Source: Hyalella azteca
Lineage: Eukaryota; Arthropoda; Malacostraca; Amphipoda; Hyalellidae
NCBI RefSeq assembly: GCF_000764305.2
Contig: NW_025946074.1
Location: 372,001 to 436,000, forward strand
Length of the DNA stretch: 64,000 nucleotides
Reading direction: 5' to 3'
The first letter of the stretch is position 1, and each line of letters opens with the position of its first letter. This document shows, piece by piece, positions 13,361 through 24,206 of this stretch. The notes under the pieces were generated by a model. The model was not told the origin of the DNA, did no database searches, and saw only the letters and a program-made list of their open reading frames with translations. A program made the translations under genes and the position numbers.

Positions 13361-13662
13361 TACCTTACTGGAAAATTAAGAGGGATGGCGTCAATGTGGT
13401 GTAGTTGGATTTTATGAAAAATTTTTAATATTCGGCAAGAAAATTGCTTATCAAAACGCTGAGGTAGCCTGAAATTGATGTAGATGATGGCCATGGATTT
13501 TCTAACGGGCAGATAGGAGCTTTCGTGAAGCGAGGTTCAATATCAATCGAAAAGAAGACAACCGCAGATTTACATGCCGGGTCCAATCCTCTTCCTGCTG
13601 CACCTTACTAATACCAATACACGTGACGAATACTGCACACTACTACTGCATATCATCACCGT
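13361..13662. other. Unannotated stretch
   Basis: About 300 bp between two arrays. No gene seen. Confidence 0.4.
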
Positions 13663-13865
13663 ATGCCACCACTGCATGCCACCACTGCACGCCACCACTG
13701 CATGCCACCACTGCATGCCACCACTGCATGCCACCACTGCATGCCACCACTGCATGCCACCACAGCGTGCCACCACTGCATGCCACCACTGCATGCCACC
13801 ACTGCATGTCACCACTGCATGCCACCACTGCATGCCACCACTGCATGCCACCACTGCACGCCGCC
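13663..13865. repeat. 13-bp minisatellite, about 15.5 copies
   Basis: Unit atgccaccactgc in near-perfect tandem. Occasional changes are gcacgc, cagcgtgcc and gcatgtc. The 13-bp unit rotates through all three frames, so plus and minus frames all stay open (13570-13869 and others). Those translations (cycles of CHHCMPPLHATTA type) are repeat artefacts. Confidence 0.95.
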
Positions 13866-14397
13866 CCAAGCAGCACCCATAAGGCAGCCATGTTTACTGG
13901 CCGCTAAGAGTGATCTAATGGCCGTGGCCGCGGACTTTGGTCCGTAATTACAGGAACTAATGGAGATGGAAATGCTGGCGCCGAGGAACGCAAGTACCTC
14001 CATGCAGGTACGCTGTACTCCACTTCAGTTAAGCCCAATATCATCCAGTGTATTTTAATGCAGTTTATTTCAGTGAATGATTTCAATGAAAGAGATACCT
14101 TCATTTTTCTGGACTGGAGATGAACCGTGATCACGCGTTGCACTTTTACAAATAAGTGAGAATATTTTTAAAACTATACACTTTTTGTCGTAGTGCGAGT
14201 CATCCTGACCCAGTTTGGCGAGGCAACAGTACTTTCCAGTGCCACGTCCGCTCTCTGCTCGAGCTGTGGGTAAGCAGGTGAGTCACAATTTGGATAATAT
14301 GACCCATTCGTTTTTCTGAATTACTCATCAGTCTCGCAAAAGGTGCGAGCTTTTTTCAATTTATACCGACGCACGGTACACGTCATATACGATATGA
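13866..14397. other. Unannotated stretch
   Basis: No gene or repeat recognised. Confidence 0.4.
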
Positions 14398-14590
14398 AAA
14401 CGGGATGTTCGTGTGATTATGAATGGCTGTTACTAGCCTGATAACGGGATGTTCGTATGATTATGACGTGATAATGAATGGCCGTTAATAGCCTAGTAAC
14501 AGGATGTGATCGTGTGATTATGACGTGATTATGAATAGCTGTTAATAGCCTGATAACGGGATGGTGACGGGCTGATAACAGGCTGATAAT
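14398..14590. repeat. Tandem repeat of about 58 bp, three copies
   Basis: Each unit has acgggatgttcgt(g/a)tgatt, then atgaatggc(t/c)gttaatagcct. The first unit lacks an acgtgattatg segment present in the others. The tail (14560-14590) breaks down into gacgggctgataacaggctg. Confidence 0.75.
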
Positions 14591-15624
14591 TGTAAATGGA
14601 CTGTTTTTAGACTATCATCACTCTGATGACGGGCTTTAATGTTAAAACGTTTAATGCACCGACGGCTGCAAATTTTGGTGAATAAAGTATCCATGAACCA
14701 TTGAGTTTCATCATTATTAATTCTGATGCCTTGAAACTTCAAAAATTTAACATTGAATGCTACTTCATACAACTGATTTTCATTTTTCACACAACATTGT
14801 CGACGTAACCTAAAAATAATCTTCAACAAAACTTTCATTAGAGAACAAATATTGTCAAACTATATCAATATTCAAAGTATGATACGACCACATTTGAATA
14901 AAATTCACACAATAAAATTAAAATTATTCAATTGTTCGTGACAGGAGTTTCATTCTGGAATACTCTGGAGAATCCGCCCCATTCAACAACCTCTTGTTCG
15001 AAAAAAATCTTAAATATTTAGTTTTAATTGCGGGTATTCCGAATGCAGAATATGAATTTTTTGTATTTTTATAACAGGAAACTGTATTTGAACAAGGCTT
15101 TTAGTTGTTATCGGCTTAAAATTGGAAATAGATTCTAAGACTTAATTAACGAATAATCGACCTTGCGAATTTCGAACTGATGTTTGAGCGCGCTGTAACG
15201 TGTGCATTAAAAATTTATATTATAATTTCTAGTTATTTTATCTGATATTGAATCCGTGGAAAATTTCAGATTCATGCTATCAAATGCTGTTAATGCTTAG
15301 AAGTTGAAATTTTTTTGAATGCGTTCCGTAACATTTGAGCAAAATTTTATATATTTTGCCAATATCTATAAGGCAGGGTTAGGGCATTATTTAGCGACTA
15401 ATGAATGGCCAGCGTTCGGCCAATGAAGATTCTAATTTAGCCTTCAATTTAGCATCAAGATGTTCGTGCAGTTCGACCTTTCATTATTAAGAATGGTCAA
15501 TAAATAGTGGCTGGGAGGCGCTAGTTACGGCCGATTTAGAGCTTCTGCGCGCGTGCTGCGCCGCCATGAAAACTGTTCGTTAATGTGCGCATGCGCGTTG
15601 TTTCGTCCCCATCAGGCATATTGG
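14591..15624. other. Unannotated AT-rich stretch
   Basis: The longest open frame is 98 codons on the minus strand (14542-14838), partly overlapping the preceding repeat. It has no recognisable motif. Confidence 0.45.
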
Positions 15625-16170
15625 TAACGCGAGATATGAATATGAGGCCATTTAGGTACAGAAAAAATGAGTATATGGCGTATTGGGTAACATGAGCAAT
15701 GAATATACGGCGTTTTGAATAACACAATAATTTGATATGAATCATTTTGTGTAACACGAGCAATGAACATAAGGCGTATTGAATAACACAATAAATTCAT
15801 ATGAGGTATTTCATGAAACGCCAGCAATAAATATGAGGCATTTTTTTTAATACGAGAAATTCTTATGAAGCGGAAACATGATCAATGAGAGATTTAAACG
15901 ATCCCTCCACACGATAACGATAAACGGAGAAGCCGAGGTTCTCGGTTTATATGAGGCGTATCTGGGAACACGAGAAATGCTTGGCTGTGACAATACCTGA
16001 GAAGTTTTTTTAATATAATGCATATTGGTTACACGAGGTTACATGATTAAAAGCCGTATTGGGTACAAAATATGAAATAAATTATTATTTCACCGGTCAC
16101 GATACGTGGCCGAAGTGCGTCGTTTCTATAAGTTAAATTGGGTAACATTTGAAATGAATAGATGGTAAAC
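15625..16170. repeat. Old, diverged tandem repeat of about 31-38 bp
   Basis: Recurring phrases are atatgaggcgtatt, gggtaacacgag and (g/a)caatgaatat (for example near 15640, 15685, 15755, 15800, 15945 and 16030). Unit length varies and substitutions are many, so this array is much older than its neighbours. Confidence 0.6.
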
Positions 16171-18133
16171 GACGGAGCCAGTTTTTTCGTATATAGTTGA
16201 CTTTCCATATTTTGTACTTTTTTGTATTTGAAAAGCTACAACAAAACCTTTAATACACTGTAAATTCTCGTTTATATGAGGAGTTTTCGCCTCGTTTGGG
16301 ATAAAAGGAATAAGTCCAGCAAACTCTGTATTTAGCCCTTTCTGTATATAGCGCTTCTTTTGACAGGGTAGCAACAATATGAAGTCAGACTCTCAATTCT
16401 GATGGTTTTATACCTACACGCCTTGTAAACAGTTCGCCTTCCTGCAGTTCGTATTTTCGATCTCATCTAATGTAGAAAATATCAATAGTTAAGCGCGAAT
16501 TACTATTTCGAACAATTTGATCTTTCATGTCAACTATAACTTTGTTTACTTTGTACAGTGTCAGTTCCGCGGAAAAAAATTAATTCGGTTGCCAAAATTT
16601 GGTAAGAAAGGCTGACTTATTTTGGTAAGGTTGGACAAACGAGATATTCGGGCTAATACTCCTTCATTATGTCGCTCATGCATCAAGAGGGGCTTCTAAA
16701 CGTTCAGGCTCATTCGTGCAATTACGTATAATTGTCTATAACCATATACCACTTCTTTTATTACTTATTTTCTGGCAAAATTCCGCGGAAACTTACTGTA
16801 TATGTGCTGACGTGCGCATCGTGATTGGTCAATTGTTTGTTAACGACGCCGTGCCTTTGATACATCGAATTATTTAAGCCATTTCATGAATATTATACCA
16901 ATAGTATACTATTTTACAATTTATCTGTACATTTATTTCCTATTTCATCATATACCATAAACGATCATTAGCAATTTTTTGTAGTCATTCTATACGATTT
17001 CTGACAGTCGTTTATAATCAATGACAAAAGCTACTCGCGACCTTCGATCGCAGGTACAACCAACGTAATTTTAGAATTCGTTTTATTTTTGATAATCAAA
17101 TTCTGTTTTATTCTAAAATATGACCAATATATAGCGCCCATTAAAGACATTTTTACTTTTGCCAAAAATAATAGAAGAATCCAATCAATGTAGTTTCATA
17201 TCTTTGGCCTTTGGATGAGTCCACATCAAATTTCTTTATAGATAATATATGATTGAATGTAAAATTGTCTCCATAATATTAAACCTAGTTGGGCTGGAGG
17301 CACCGTTAAAACGCTAAGAAGATCAATAATCAAAGTGAAGGCCTCGAGGCACCTTCTTTCAACATGGGAATGCAGTTGACTGACTCGAGGGTAGCGTGTG
17401 AGTCACGAATCTAAATCAATTGTATCCTCATTAAGCATTCCCTTAGAAGCACGGGGCCTAAAACCTTTTGCTCACACTCTGAAAAATGTATCTGTCATAT
17501 TGTCCTAAAAATGACACCCATTTCTTACCCACAGCACAAGCAGACAGTGTACGTAGCACTGATACGCCCTTTTGCCGAGTTAAATTTGGGTCAAGATGGC
17601 CGACTCGAGGATACAAGCGCATCGTTATTAGGACAAAGCCTCCTCATTTGTCTGAGTGCAGATAGCAACGCTCAATTAGAAGCCATGAGCGCGTTATCGC
17701 TGGCCACTCACTGGCCGGCTGTCGCTCGTCAATCATTCAAGATTGATTGACAGAAGTAGGTTATTTTGCTCGATTTAGCTTAGCTGTGCCTACAGATTTA
17801 TTGCATTGGTGGCATTCCCTATGGAAGGCGCGTTCTCTTGAGAATTGAAAGTAAAATTAAAATCCTCACCGAGTTCGACTTGATGATATTTATCGAGGTT
17901 TCTTTTTCATTTGTGATACTACGAGGAAACCACTATTAAACTTTTATACTTCGCATTTATTATTTGGACTAGACTCACTATTCAAATAATGTTAAAATCA
18001 AGAATTTGAATTATGCAAGTTGATCGATTTGCAATCAATAATATAATCGATTCGTATTAAGCAATCGTGAAGATGTAAACATTATTGAAGAGGATTCCGT
18101 ACAAAATCCAATATTAATCCCTTTTATGTACAT
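16171..18133. other. Unannotated stretch
   Basis: No gene or repeat that I can support. A 79-codon frame at 17511-17750 has no recognisable domain. Confidence 0.45.
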
Positions 18134-18270
18134 ATGTAATACCGTACTGAAGTACAGAATGCTGTACTTATGCAATACCGTACTGGAGTACAGAATGACA
18201 TACTTATGTAATACCGTACTGGAGTACAGAATGATGTACTTATGTAATACCGTACTGGAGTACAGAATGT
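18134..18270. repeat. 36-bp minisatellite, 3.8 copies
   Basis: Units start at 18134, 18170, 18206 and 18242. The core ataccgtactggagtacag contains a small inverted motif (gtac-tgga-gtac). Units differ at one to four positions. Confidence 0.9.
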
Positions 18271-18957
18271 AGAACGAGAACCAAGAAACTTATGTGCACA
18301 ATTCGTACGAACCATTCACCAACATTCACCAACATAATGGTTCACCAACAAGAGTTTGTTTGCGTGGCGTCATTCTTCATCAGCCCAGCCATTCCATATA
18401 TCAATACGCAGCGGATACGAAGCCGCCTTGTATTTTTTCTGTAAATTATTTGAATCGATTTGCAGTGTTACAAACATCGCGACTTTACGGGTGGCGGCAA
18501 TTTATAGACGTCGCTGAGGAAGCACTATTGACTTACACCGTTTCGCATCACCAAGGCGTTCGCATTATTGATGCGAAATTCCTTGCAAACATCAAGTATT
18601 ACCCCAACAGGTTACCCTAACAGGTTACCTAAGCAGGCATATGCTGACGACATTGCAAGTCATTAGTTCTCAGGTCATTTCCTGAACCTGTCGGCTCGTT
18701 GAACATTACTATGAATTGTTAAACTATTTTGTGATTCTATGATCGTTGATTCTTGACGGTTTCATTCATACATGTTCTTTGATAGACTTTTACCTTCGTG
18801 TTATTTATTTTTTTATTTGATGTTGCCTTATGCACTTATTTTTCCACTTAATAACTATGCGTTTACGCAGGCTTTCGAGTAAACCGAGGCTGTAATTCTG
18901 AAACATTCGTAATGTTTTCAAATAACATTGTACCTCTTGCATATTTTTTACTGACGT
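18271..18957. other. Unannotated stretch upstream of the retroelement fragment
   Basis: A 108-codon frame (18294-18620) shows no reverse transcriptase motif, so the PLE copy downstream appears 5'-truncated rather than extending into this part. Confidence 0.45.
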
Positions 18958-19517
18958 TTGGCTTTACTTGAAAATTTTTTGTTGACACGAAACGGTTTGC
19001 ACCATTACTATCTAACTATTTATTGCACATTGCCATATTTTGGTAGTGCGTCTGAAGCTATGTCCAGAGAACAAAAGATTTTGCTTATGAAATATTTCCC
19101 GAATGCTAATTTGTATGTTGTGGTGGTATATAATTCCAAAATTTGTTCTTTCTTCATGTATAGCGACGTTATTCCTGCCCGGATACGAGCAAACCTGGTC
19201 TATATGAGTATAGTTGTGCGCACTACGCATCGGCGTACGTTGGAATGACGTCGCAAAGCTTCTACATCCGGGTTTCTGAGCACCGCACCAGGAGCTATCG
19301 TTCGAACTTGCTTCTCGGCAAGCCTCCTCATTCTTCCGTGCGCCTCCATGCTGAACAGTGCGGCGTGGCTGTAATTGAGAGTGATTTCAGGATACTGATT
19401 GGTTCCACCCCTAGCAGTTCGGATTTGAGGATTTTGGAGTCTCTACATATCTTCAAACGAAAACCGACTCTCAATAATGCGTTCAGTTTCTATCCTCTTG
19501 AAATATTGAATCTCTAG
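18958..19517 (+). pseudogene. PLE GIY-YIG endonuclease region, frameshifted
   Basis: Two abutting frames (18958-19248 and 19245-19517) together resemble the C-terminal part of PLE proteins. The first carries the LPYFGSASE motif (from about 19030), a KYFPN segment, then an NLVY end. The second carries IRVSEH, a long linker, LRILESLHI and KPTLNN. These match the family order: LP(Y/F)xG linker, (N/I)VYxxxC start, YVG, arginine before SEH, catalytic-type glutamate, terminal asparagine. A frame change near 19203-19206 fits a 2-bp insertion within tatatgag. Just after it the normal CxxC pair appears as C-x-x-Y, so one putative zinc-ligand cysteine is lost. PLE endonuclease domains make the target nick for insertion. 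This copy cannot encode an intact protein. Confidence 0.8.
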
Positions 19518-19690
19518 GCTTTTATGTTTTAGTGCTTTTTCTAAGGTATTAATCTTTTCCTGTCTCCTATGTCTCTGTGTTCCGCGAGTACTGGTTTTCG
19601 ATTTAAGGTTGTTTTGTGTTTTATGTATTTTTTAGGTTTTAATGTCTGATTTATAATTTTAAATTAAAAAATGATTGTGTTCATTTTTTA

Positions 19691-19745
19691 GATTGTCGAA
19701 CTGATGATGGAGCTGGACTCCGAAACGGTTTCGATATCGATATGG
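19691..19745 (+). ncRNA. Hammerhead ribozyme-like motif in PLE tail
   Basis: CTGATGA at 19701-19707 and GAAAC at 19722-19726 are the two conserved hammerhead core strands. Between them GGAG (19709-19712) and CTCC (19718-19721) can pair as a short stem II, with one unpaired T. Flanking gtcgaa and ttcgat can pair as stem I, and stem III would be minimal. PLEs are known to carry minimal hammerheads in their terminal repeats. Whether this copy is active is doubtful, because stem III is almost absent and stem II has an extra base. Confidence 0.5.
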
Positions 19746-19828
19746 TGAATTTGTTTGATGTTTTTTTTTTTGAAATTCCTTTTGAAACGGTTTGTTGTTA
19801 TTCGTGACTCATATTAGGTTCTTCTAAG

Positions 19829-20150
19829 TGGGTGGTTATATTATATAAGTGGTTATATTAAGTAGTTGTTCGTGTGGGTGGTTATACTATATAAGTGTTT
19901 ATATTGAGTGGTTGTACTTGTGGGTGCTTATATTATATAAGTGTTTATATTAAGTAGTTGTTCTTGCTAGTGGTTATATTATGCAAGTGTTTATATCAAG
20001 TGGTTGTACATGTGGGTGGTTATATTATATAAGTGTTTATATTAAGTAGTTGTTCTTGCTAGTGGTTATATTATGCAAGTGTTTATATCAAGTGGTTGTA
20101 CTTGTGGGTGGTTATATTATATAAGTGATCTTATAAAGCGGTTGTACTTG
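19829..20150. repeat. 46-bp minisatellite, exactly 7 units, dimeric structure
   Basis: Seven units of exactly 46 bp start at 19829, 19875, 19921, 19967, 20013, 20059 and 20105. Core phrases are ggttatattatataagtg and tttatattaagtagttgtt. Units 3-4 and 5-6 form near-identical 92-bp dimers: unit type A begins tgggtgg/tgggtgc, type B begins ctagtgg and has tatgcaagtg. The array lies about 70 bp past the PLE tail. Confidence 0.9.
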
Positions 20151-20304
20151 TGGGTGTGTCATGTAATGGTCATGACGGTGTTGAAGCTTCCTTTATTTAC
20201 CAAGACTTATTGCCTGCCTGTCCCTTGTTTGCCTCGGGCAGTCGACACTTCCTGTGGGACCTCACGCACGCGCAACGCGGCTGCAGCTTCGCAATGAGGA
20301 AAGG

Positions 20305-20457
20305 AAACAACGAAGACGATTTTTACAGCCGAAATAAATTTTTTCATTAAAATTATGTGGCACTCGTAAGCTTATGCCGTTTTGCAGTGTAAGAAGTAAA
20401 CAACGAATATGATTTTTACAGCCGAAATAAATTTATTTCATTAAAATGATGTCTCAC
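20305..20457. repeat. Two-copy repeat with 93-bp period
   Basis: aaacaacgaagacgattttt followed by acagccgaaataaatt and ttcattaaaattatg occurs at 20305 and again, slightly changed, at 20398. Confidence 0.7.
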
Positions 20458-21360
20458 TTAACTTTATTTGCAAGAATAATTCAAAATGAACCAAGAAAAT
20501 TCAAAATGTAATACTTTTAGTTGATAAAACTTTAATTACAGACTTAATACAGCTAGCATTTGGTCTACATACTTCTGCTCCCGATGCTACTTGAATTCGG
20601 TTTTGTGTGATAACGTCTGCATCTATTGTCTGTCCAACAGTAGAGGTTTGGCTTCTGCTCTAAAATTTTCAGTTGTCCAAGAAAAGATAAAAATCGGCCG
20701 GAACATGCAGAGTTTACCTCGTCCGTTTGCCTCTAAGGCAGAAAGTCAACAGGCTCTGCAATGTTCCATCGAACTAGAAATCCTTCCTGCATCTGCGGCG
20801 AGTAAGTCCGTGGAGTTTTTCCCTAAACTGAGGCTTGTAGAACAAACGCCTTGCAGCGGCAAATGGAACAACAGTCCACCAAATGAGAGGCTACTCTTGT
20901 AGGCCGACTGCAACCAAAAATTCTTTGGAATTCCATTGCGTTTTAAGAAATAAATTGACATTGACAAGGGAGAATTAATTAGTAATTTGTTTTCTAAATG
21001 AGAATTACAATCTAATATATGCTGCGAAATACAAGGAAGTATTCAATTTTAAAGGAAATAGAGAATAACTGTACTGTGTTTGCATTACGGAGAGAAATCA
21101 AGGTTCTTGAACAGGAAAACGCGAAATTCTGGAAATTGTATCCTGTGGCTCCAATCTCAAACAAAAAGCAAATCAGCGATCTTAAATAAGAGGAAAAATA
21201 ATATACGTTTAAAAATTACTTTTTAAAGACAACACTTCCAAAGAATCCAGTATCTCCAATCTTACAGATGTACAATGAATTTCTCATTTAATTTCGAATA
21301 TTAAAAAAATTAATTTATATTTTTTTAATATATAATTTTTTTCAAAATAATTTATTTTGT
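20458..21360. other. Unannotated AT-rich stretch
   Basis: A 103-codon frame (20591-20902) and its reverse-strand overlap have no recognisable domain. 21290-21350 is very A/T-rich. Confidence 0.45.
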
Positions 21361-21490
21361 CAATTGATTCATGCATTGTCTCCAACTTTACACAAGTGTG
21401 TAAAATTTCAGATCGATATGATAAGTAGAAGTGTATTAAATTTCGATTACAAGATTTGTAGCAGACAGACAGACAGACAGACAAACAAGA
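21361..21490. mobile_element. Possible LINE/SINE tail ending in (CAGA)n
   Basis: A stretch with ttcatgcattgtctccaact, a long T/A-rich middle and a terminal (cagacaga)n run at about 21463-21482. A comparable layout is at 27415-27525 (catgcatgccaaatttaaag, then gatgacagacggacac). Such tails are common in invertebrate retroelements. Classification is tentative. Confidence 0.3.
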
Positions 21491-21754
21491 AGTGAAGTTA
21501 AAGAGAAGTGTTGTAATTAAACATGTTTACGGAATTTAGAAAGCGAGTCAACCAATTCTTTTGCTCTGAAGAGAAATAAAGTATAACTGAATAAGCAGAA
21601 ATACGAAGTTCTTCAAACTGTGGATAAAAAGGAGCTTAGGGTTAAAATCTGAAAAGAAAATCTTAACAAATTCGAAAAAAAAAAATATTTTGATGCTTAA
21701 GAGAAAATAAGAATTACTTCCTATCAGAAATAAAACAACGCCGTTTCTTTGAGT
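21491..21754. other. Unannotated stretch
   Basis: AT-rich, no gene recognised. Confidence 0.4.
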
Positions 21755-21794
21755 TTGACTTAGCGGCAAACTGCGCTTCCACGGAACCACAAAT
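21755..21794 (+). mobile_element. Interspersed fragment family B, copy 2
   Basis: Matches 11564-11604 over about 40 bp (ttgacttagcgg, actgcgcttcc, cggaaccacaaat), with about four substitutions. Confidence 0.6.
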
Positions 21795-22247
21795 GTATAT
21801 ATTAAACTGCATATCCCGATATGCCTGAAATCTAAAACAACGAATCTGAATCGGAAGAAAATATTTTGGATGTGAAGAAAATTCAACCGGTTCGCTGGAC
21901 TGGATTATATCAGAAAGGAAGCTAGAATTCCTATTTAAAAAAATGTTTCAGATGCCTGACTTGACAATAGCAGACGCGAGAATGAATAATACGCGACCCA
22001 TTAGTGGGTGATGAATGATGGGTAATTAGGGGAGGCGGAGGGCTGAGATTCACAGAATACAAAAAAAGTGTGCCGATGGCTCCGACTTTTACATCGTTAA
22101 TAAATTGCCGGAAAAGTTCCTCCTTCATGATGCTCTCGACATCAGCTTTATAGGCTGGGCCGGCGTAAGAATATAAGTAATGGTCGCATCAGTGGACTTG
22201 TTGGAAAGATTCTGCCGCTAACGCGCTGCATTGAAATGTTTTATATA
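21795..22247. other. Unannotated stretch
   Basis: No gene or array recognised. Confidence 0.4.
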
Positions 22248-22430
22248 AACATGCGGTGCAGTGAATGCGACGTGTCGAACTACCGCTACTTATCTCATTA
22301 AAACATGCTGCATTAGATGCGACATCTCATTATATTTCTACTCATCTCATTACCACGTTGTGCAGTGGTTGCACCGTGTAATATTTCTACTTACCTCATT
22401 AACACTTGGTGCGGTGGTTGCAACCATTAC
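22248..22430. repeat. Diverged tandem repeat of about 52 bp, 3.5 copies
   Basis: Each unit runs from a(c/a)acatg(c/g)ggtgca-type sequence through gatgcgac to ctactcatctcatta. Units end at about 22301, 22353 and 22402, each with ctcatta. Confidence 0.65.
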
Positions 22431-22896
22431 TGTCCGTATTTTGCTACAACAACTAAAGGTGTGCAACATTTCTCAATGGGTGCAGTTTATTCAATTTGCA
22501 TCAACGAATAGCTGCGCAGAAGTTGCCTTGCCATTTAGACAATATGATACATTATTTTTCCTGAGTGCAAGGATAATTAAAAATACAATAAATTTCATTG
22601 TTAGCTGAGCTGCATCTGCTCCTCCCGCGTTGAGTTTCTACGGATAAATTCTACAGCGATTTGCATCACTTCACATTGTAGTATGAAAAATGAATGTGTC
22701 ATCCTGTCCGAATATAAATGCACTTTATATTCGGGCTACCCAGAGCCCTAGCAGAGAGCTGGCTCTTTATCGTCCTTTTGTCAGGACAAACTAGGTCAAG
22801 GTGACCCACATGAGAGCAAAAAGTTCTTGACTATCAGGAAAAGGTCGTACCGATTTCTTTGACTGTGCCACAGATTCGGCGATACGCGTTTTCGAT
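22431..22896. other. Unannotated stretch
   Basis: No gene recognised. ggacaaactaggtcaaggtg near 22785 resembles the unit of the array that follows and may be its outlying ancestor. Confidence 0.45.
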
Positions 22897-23222
22897 GGGA
22901 CAAACTGTGTCAAACTGGATGACTCACAAAATTTCCTGGGACAAACTGTGTCAAACTGGATGACTCACAAAATTTCCTGGGACAAACTGTGTCAAACTGG
23001 ATGACTCACAAAATTTCCTGGGGCAAACTGTGTCAAACTGGATGACTCACAAAATTTCGTGGGACAAACTGTGTCAAACTGGATGACTAACAAAATTTCG
23101 TGGGAAAAACTGTGCTCAACTGAATATGACCCTCAAATGGGCCTAGGACAAACTGTGTCAAACTGGATGACTCACAAAAAGACATAGGACAAACTGTGTC
23201 AAACTGGATGACTCACAAAAAC
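22897..23222. repeat. 41-bp minisatellite with AP-1-like sites, 8 copies
   Basis: Units start at 22897, 22938, 22979, 23020, 23061, 23102 (degenerate), about 23145 and 23186. The core is gggacaaactgtgtcaaact followed by ggatgactcacaaaa. Six units keep TGACTCA, a perfect AP-1/TRE palindrome; one has TGACTAA and one has lost it. No claim of function is made from repeats alone. Confidence 0.95.
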
Positions 23223-23612
23223 ACCAAACTAAAATTTTATTTCGATTTAGCAATGTCTCGCTCAATTCTCTGCTTGGATGTTTCAAAAAAATGCACCGCC
23301 ATGGCAAACGTGCTGTTGGCATCTTTCAATCGAGCATATTTATGCTATGTATTAAATAAACATATTGGTCAACTAATCGTTCATAATTACTTATAGGTGC
23401 GACCGGAATTTTATATGTGATTTAACAGTACAAATATTTAAAAAAATTTAAAGCGTCTCGAGCTGATCACATTTTATTAAACCTAGTAAATCTGCCCTGC
23501 CATTTCTGAAATGTCACGTCGCGTTCTTTCTGAATCTACGTCACAAATCACGGCTTATTTCTACCTAGAAATTTTTTAATTAAACGCTTTAATTCTTCAG
23601 GATCACGTTACG
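23223..23612. other. Unannotated stretch
   Basis: About 390 bp, no gene or array recognised. Confidence 0.4.
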
Positions 23613-23755
23613 ACTGAGGAACACAACAGCCTCGACTCAGGAACACGTCTCGACTCAGGAACACGTCTCGGCTCAGGAACACGTCTCGACTCAGGAACAC
23701 GTCTCGACTCAGGAACACGTATCGACTCAGGAACACGTATCGACTCAGGAACACT
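23613..23755. repeat. 18-bp minisatellite, about 8 copies
   Basis: Unit gtctcgactcaggaacac. Variants are gtctcggctc and gtatcgactc. The first and last copies are degenerate. Confidence 0.95.
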
Positions 23756-23998
23756 AGTCTACGTATTTTATAACGATGTTTTCACATTTGTTAGACCAAG
23801 AGCAAAGATCTGGGTGCAAAAAAATTATGTCAGCAAAAAATAACAAAAAATTTATTGAATGCTGAATAATTATCGCAAAAATCCTTATTTTGAGCGCCTA
23901 ATATGACCTCCTGACTAGTTTCGGTCATAAAATGAAATTAGTTCATAACTTCAACTTTCACAGAAAACTAACATTCATTGCATGTTCAGTGAACTTTT

Positions 23999-24206
23999 AC
24001 GCTACAGTTGTGACGTCATTCACTGGAGTCACGCTACAGTTGTGACGTCATTCACTGGTTTCACGCTACAGTTGTGACGTCATTCACTGGTTTCACGCTA
24101 CAGTTGTGACGCCATTCACTGGTGTCACGCTGCAGTTGTGACGTCATTCACTTGTTTCACGCTACAGTTGTGACGCCATTCACTGGTGTCACGCTGCAGT
24201 TGTTAC
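23999..24206. repeat. 32-bp minisatellite with CRE-like sites, 6.5 copies
   Basis: Unit core gctacagttgtgacgtcatt followed by cactggtttca. Four units keep TGACGTCA (about 24011, 24043, 24075, 24139), the full CRE/ATF palindrome. Two have TGACGCCA. The array runs directly into the 12-bp array. Confidence 0.95.

Larger units (their letters stand above)
18958..19760 (+). mobile_element. Penelope-like element, 5'-truncated 3' portion
   Basis: Remnant of a Penelope-like retroelement covering the end of the reverse transcriptase C-terminal linker, the GIY-YIG endonuclease region and the 3' non-coding tail. No RT palm motifs are visible upstream, so the copy looks 5'-truncated. The tail carries a hammerhead-like core (19701-19726) as is known for PLE terminal regions. 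The left boundary is uncertain (recognisable similarity starts near 19027). The right boundary is placed at the T-rich run at 19761-19771. Confidence 0.75.
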
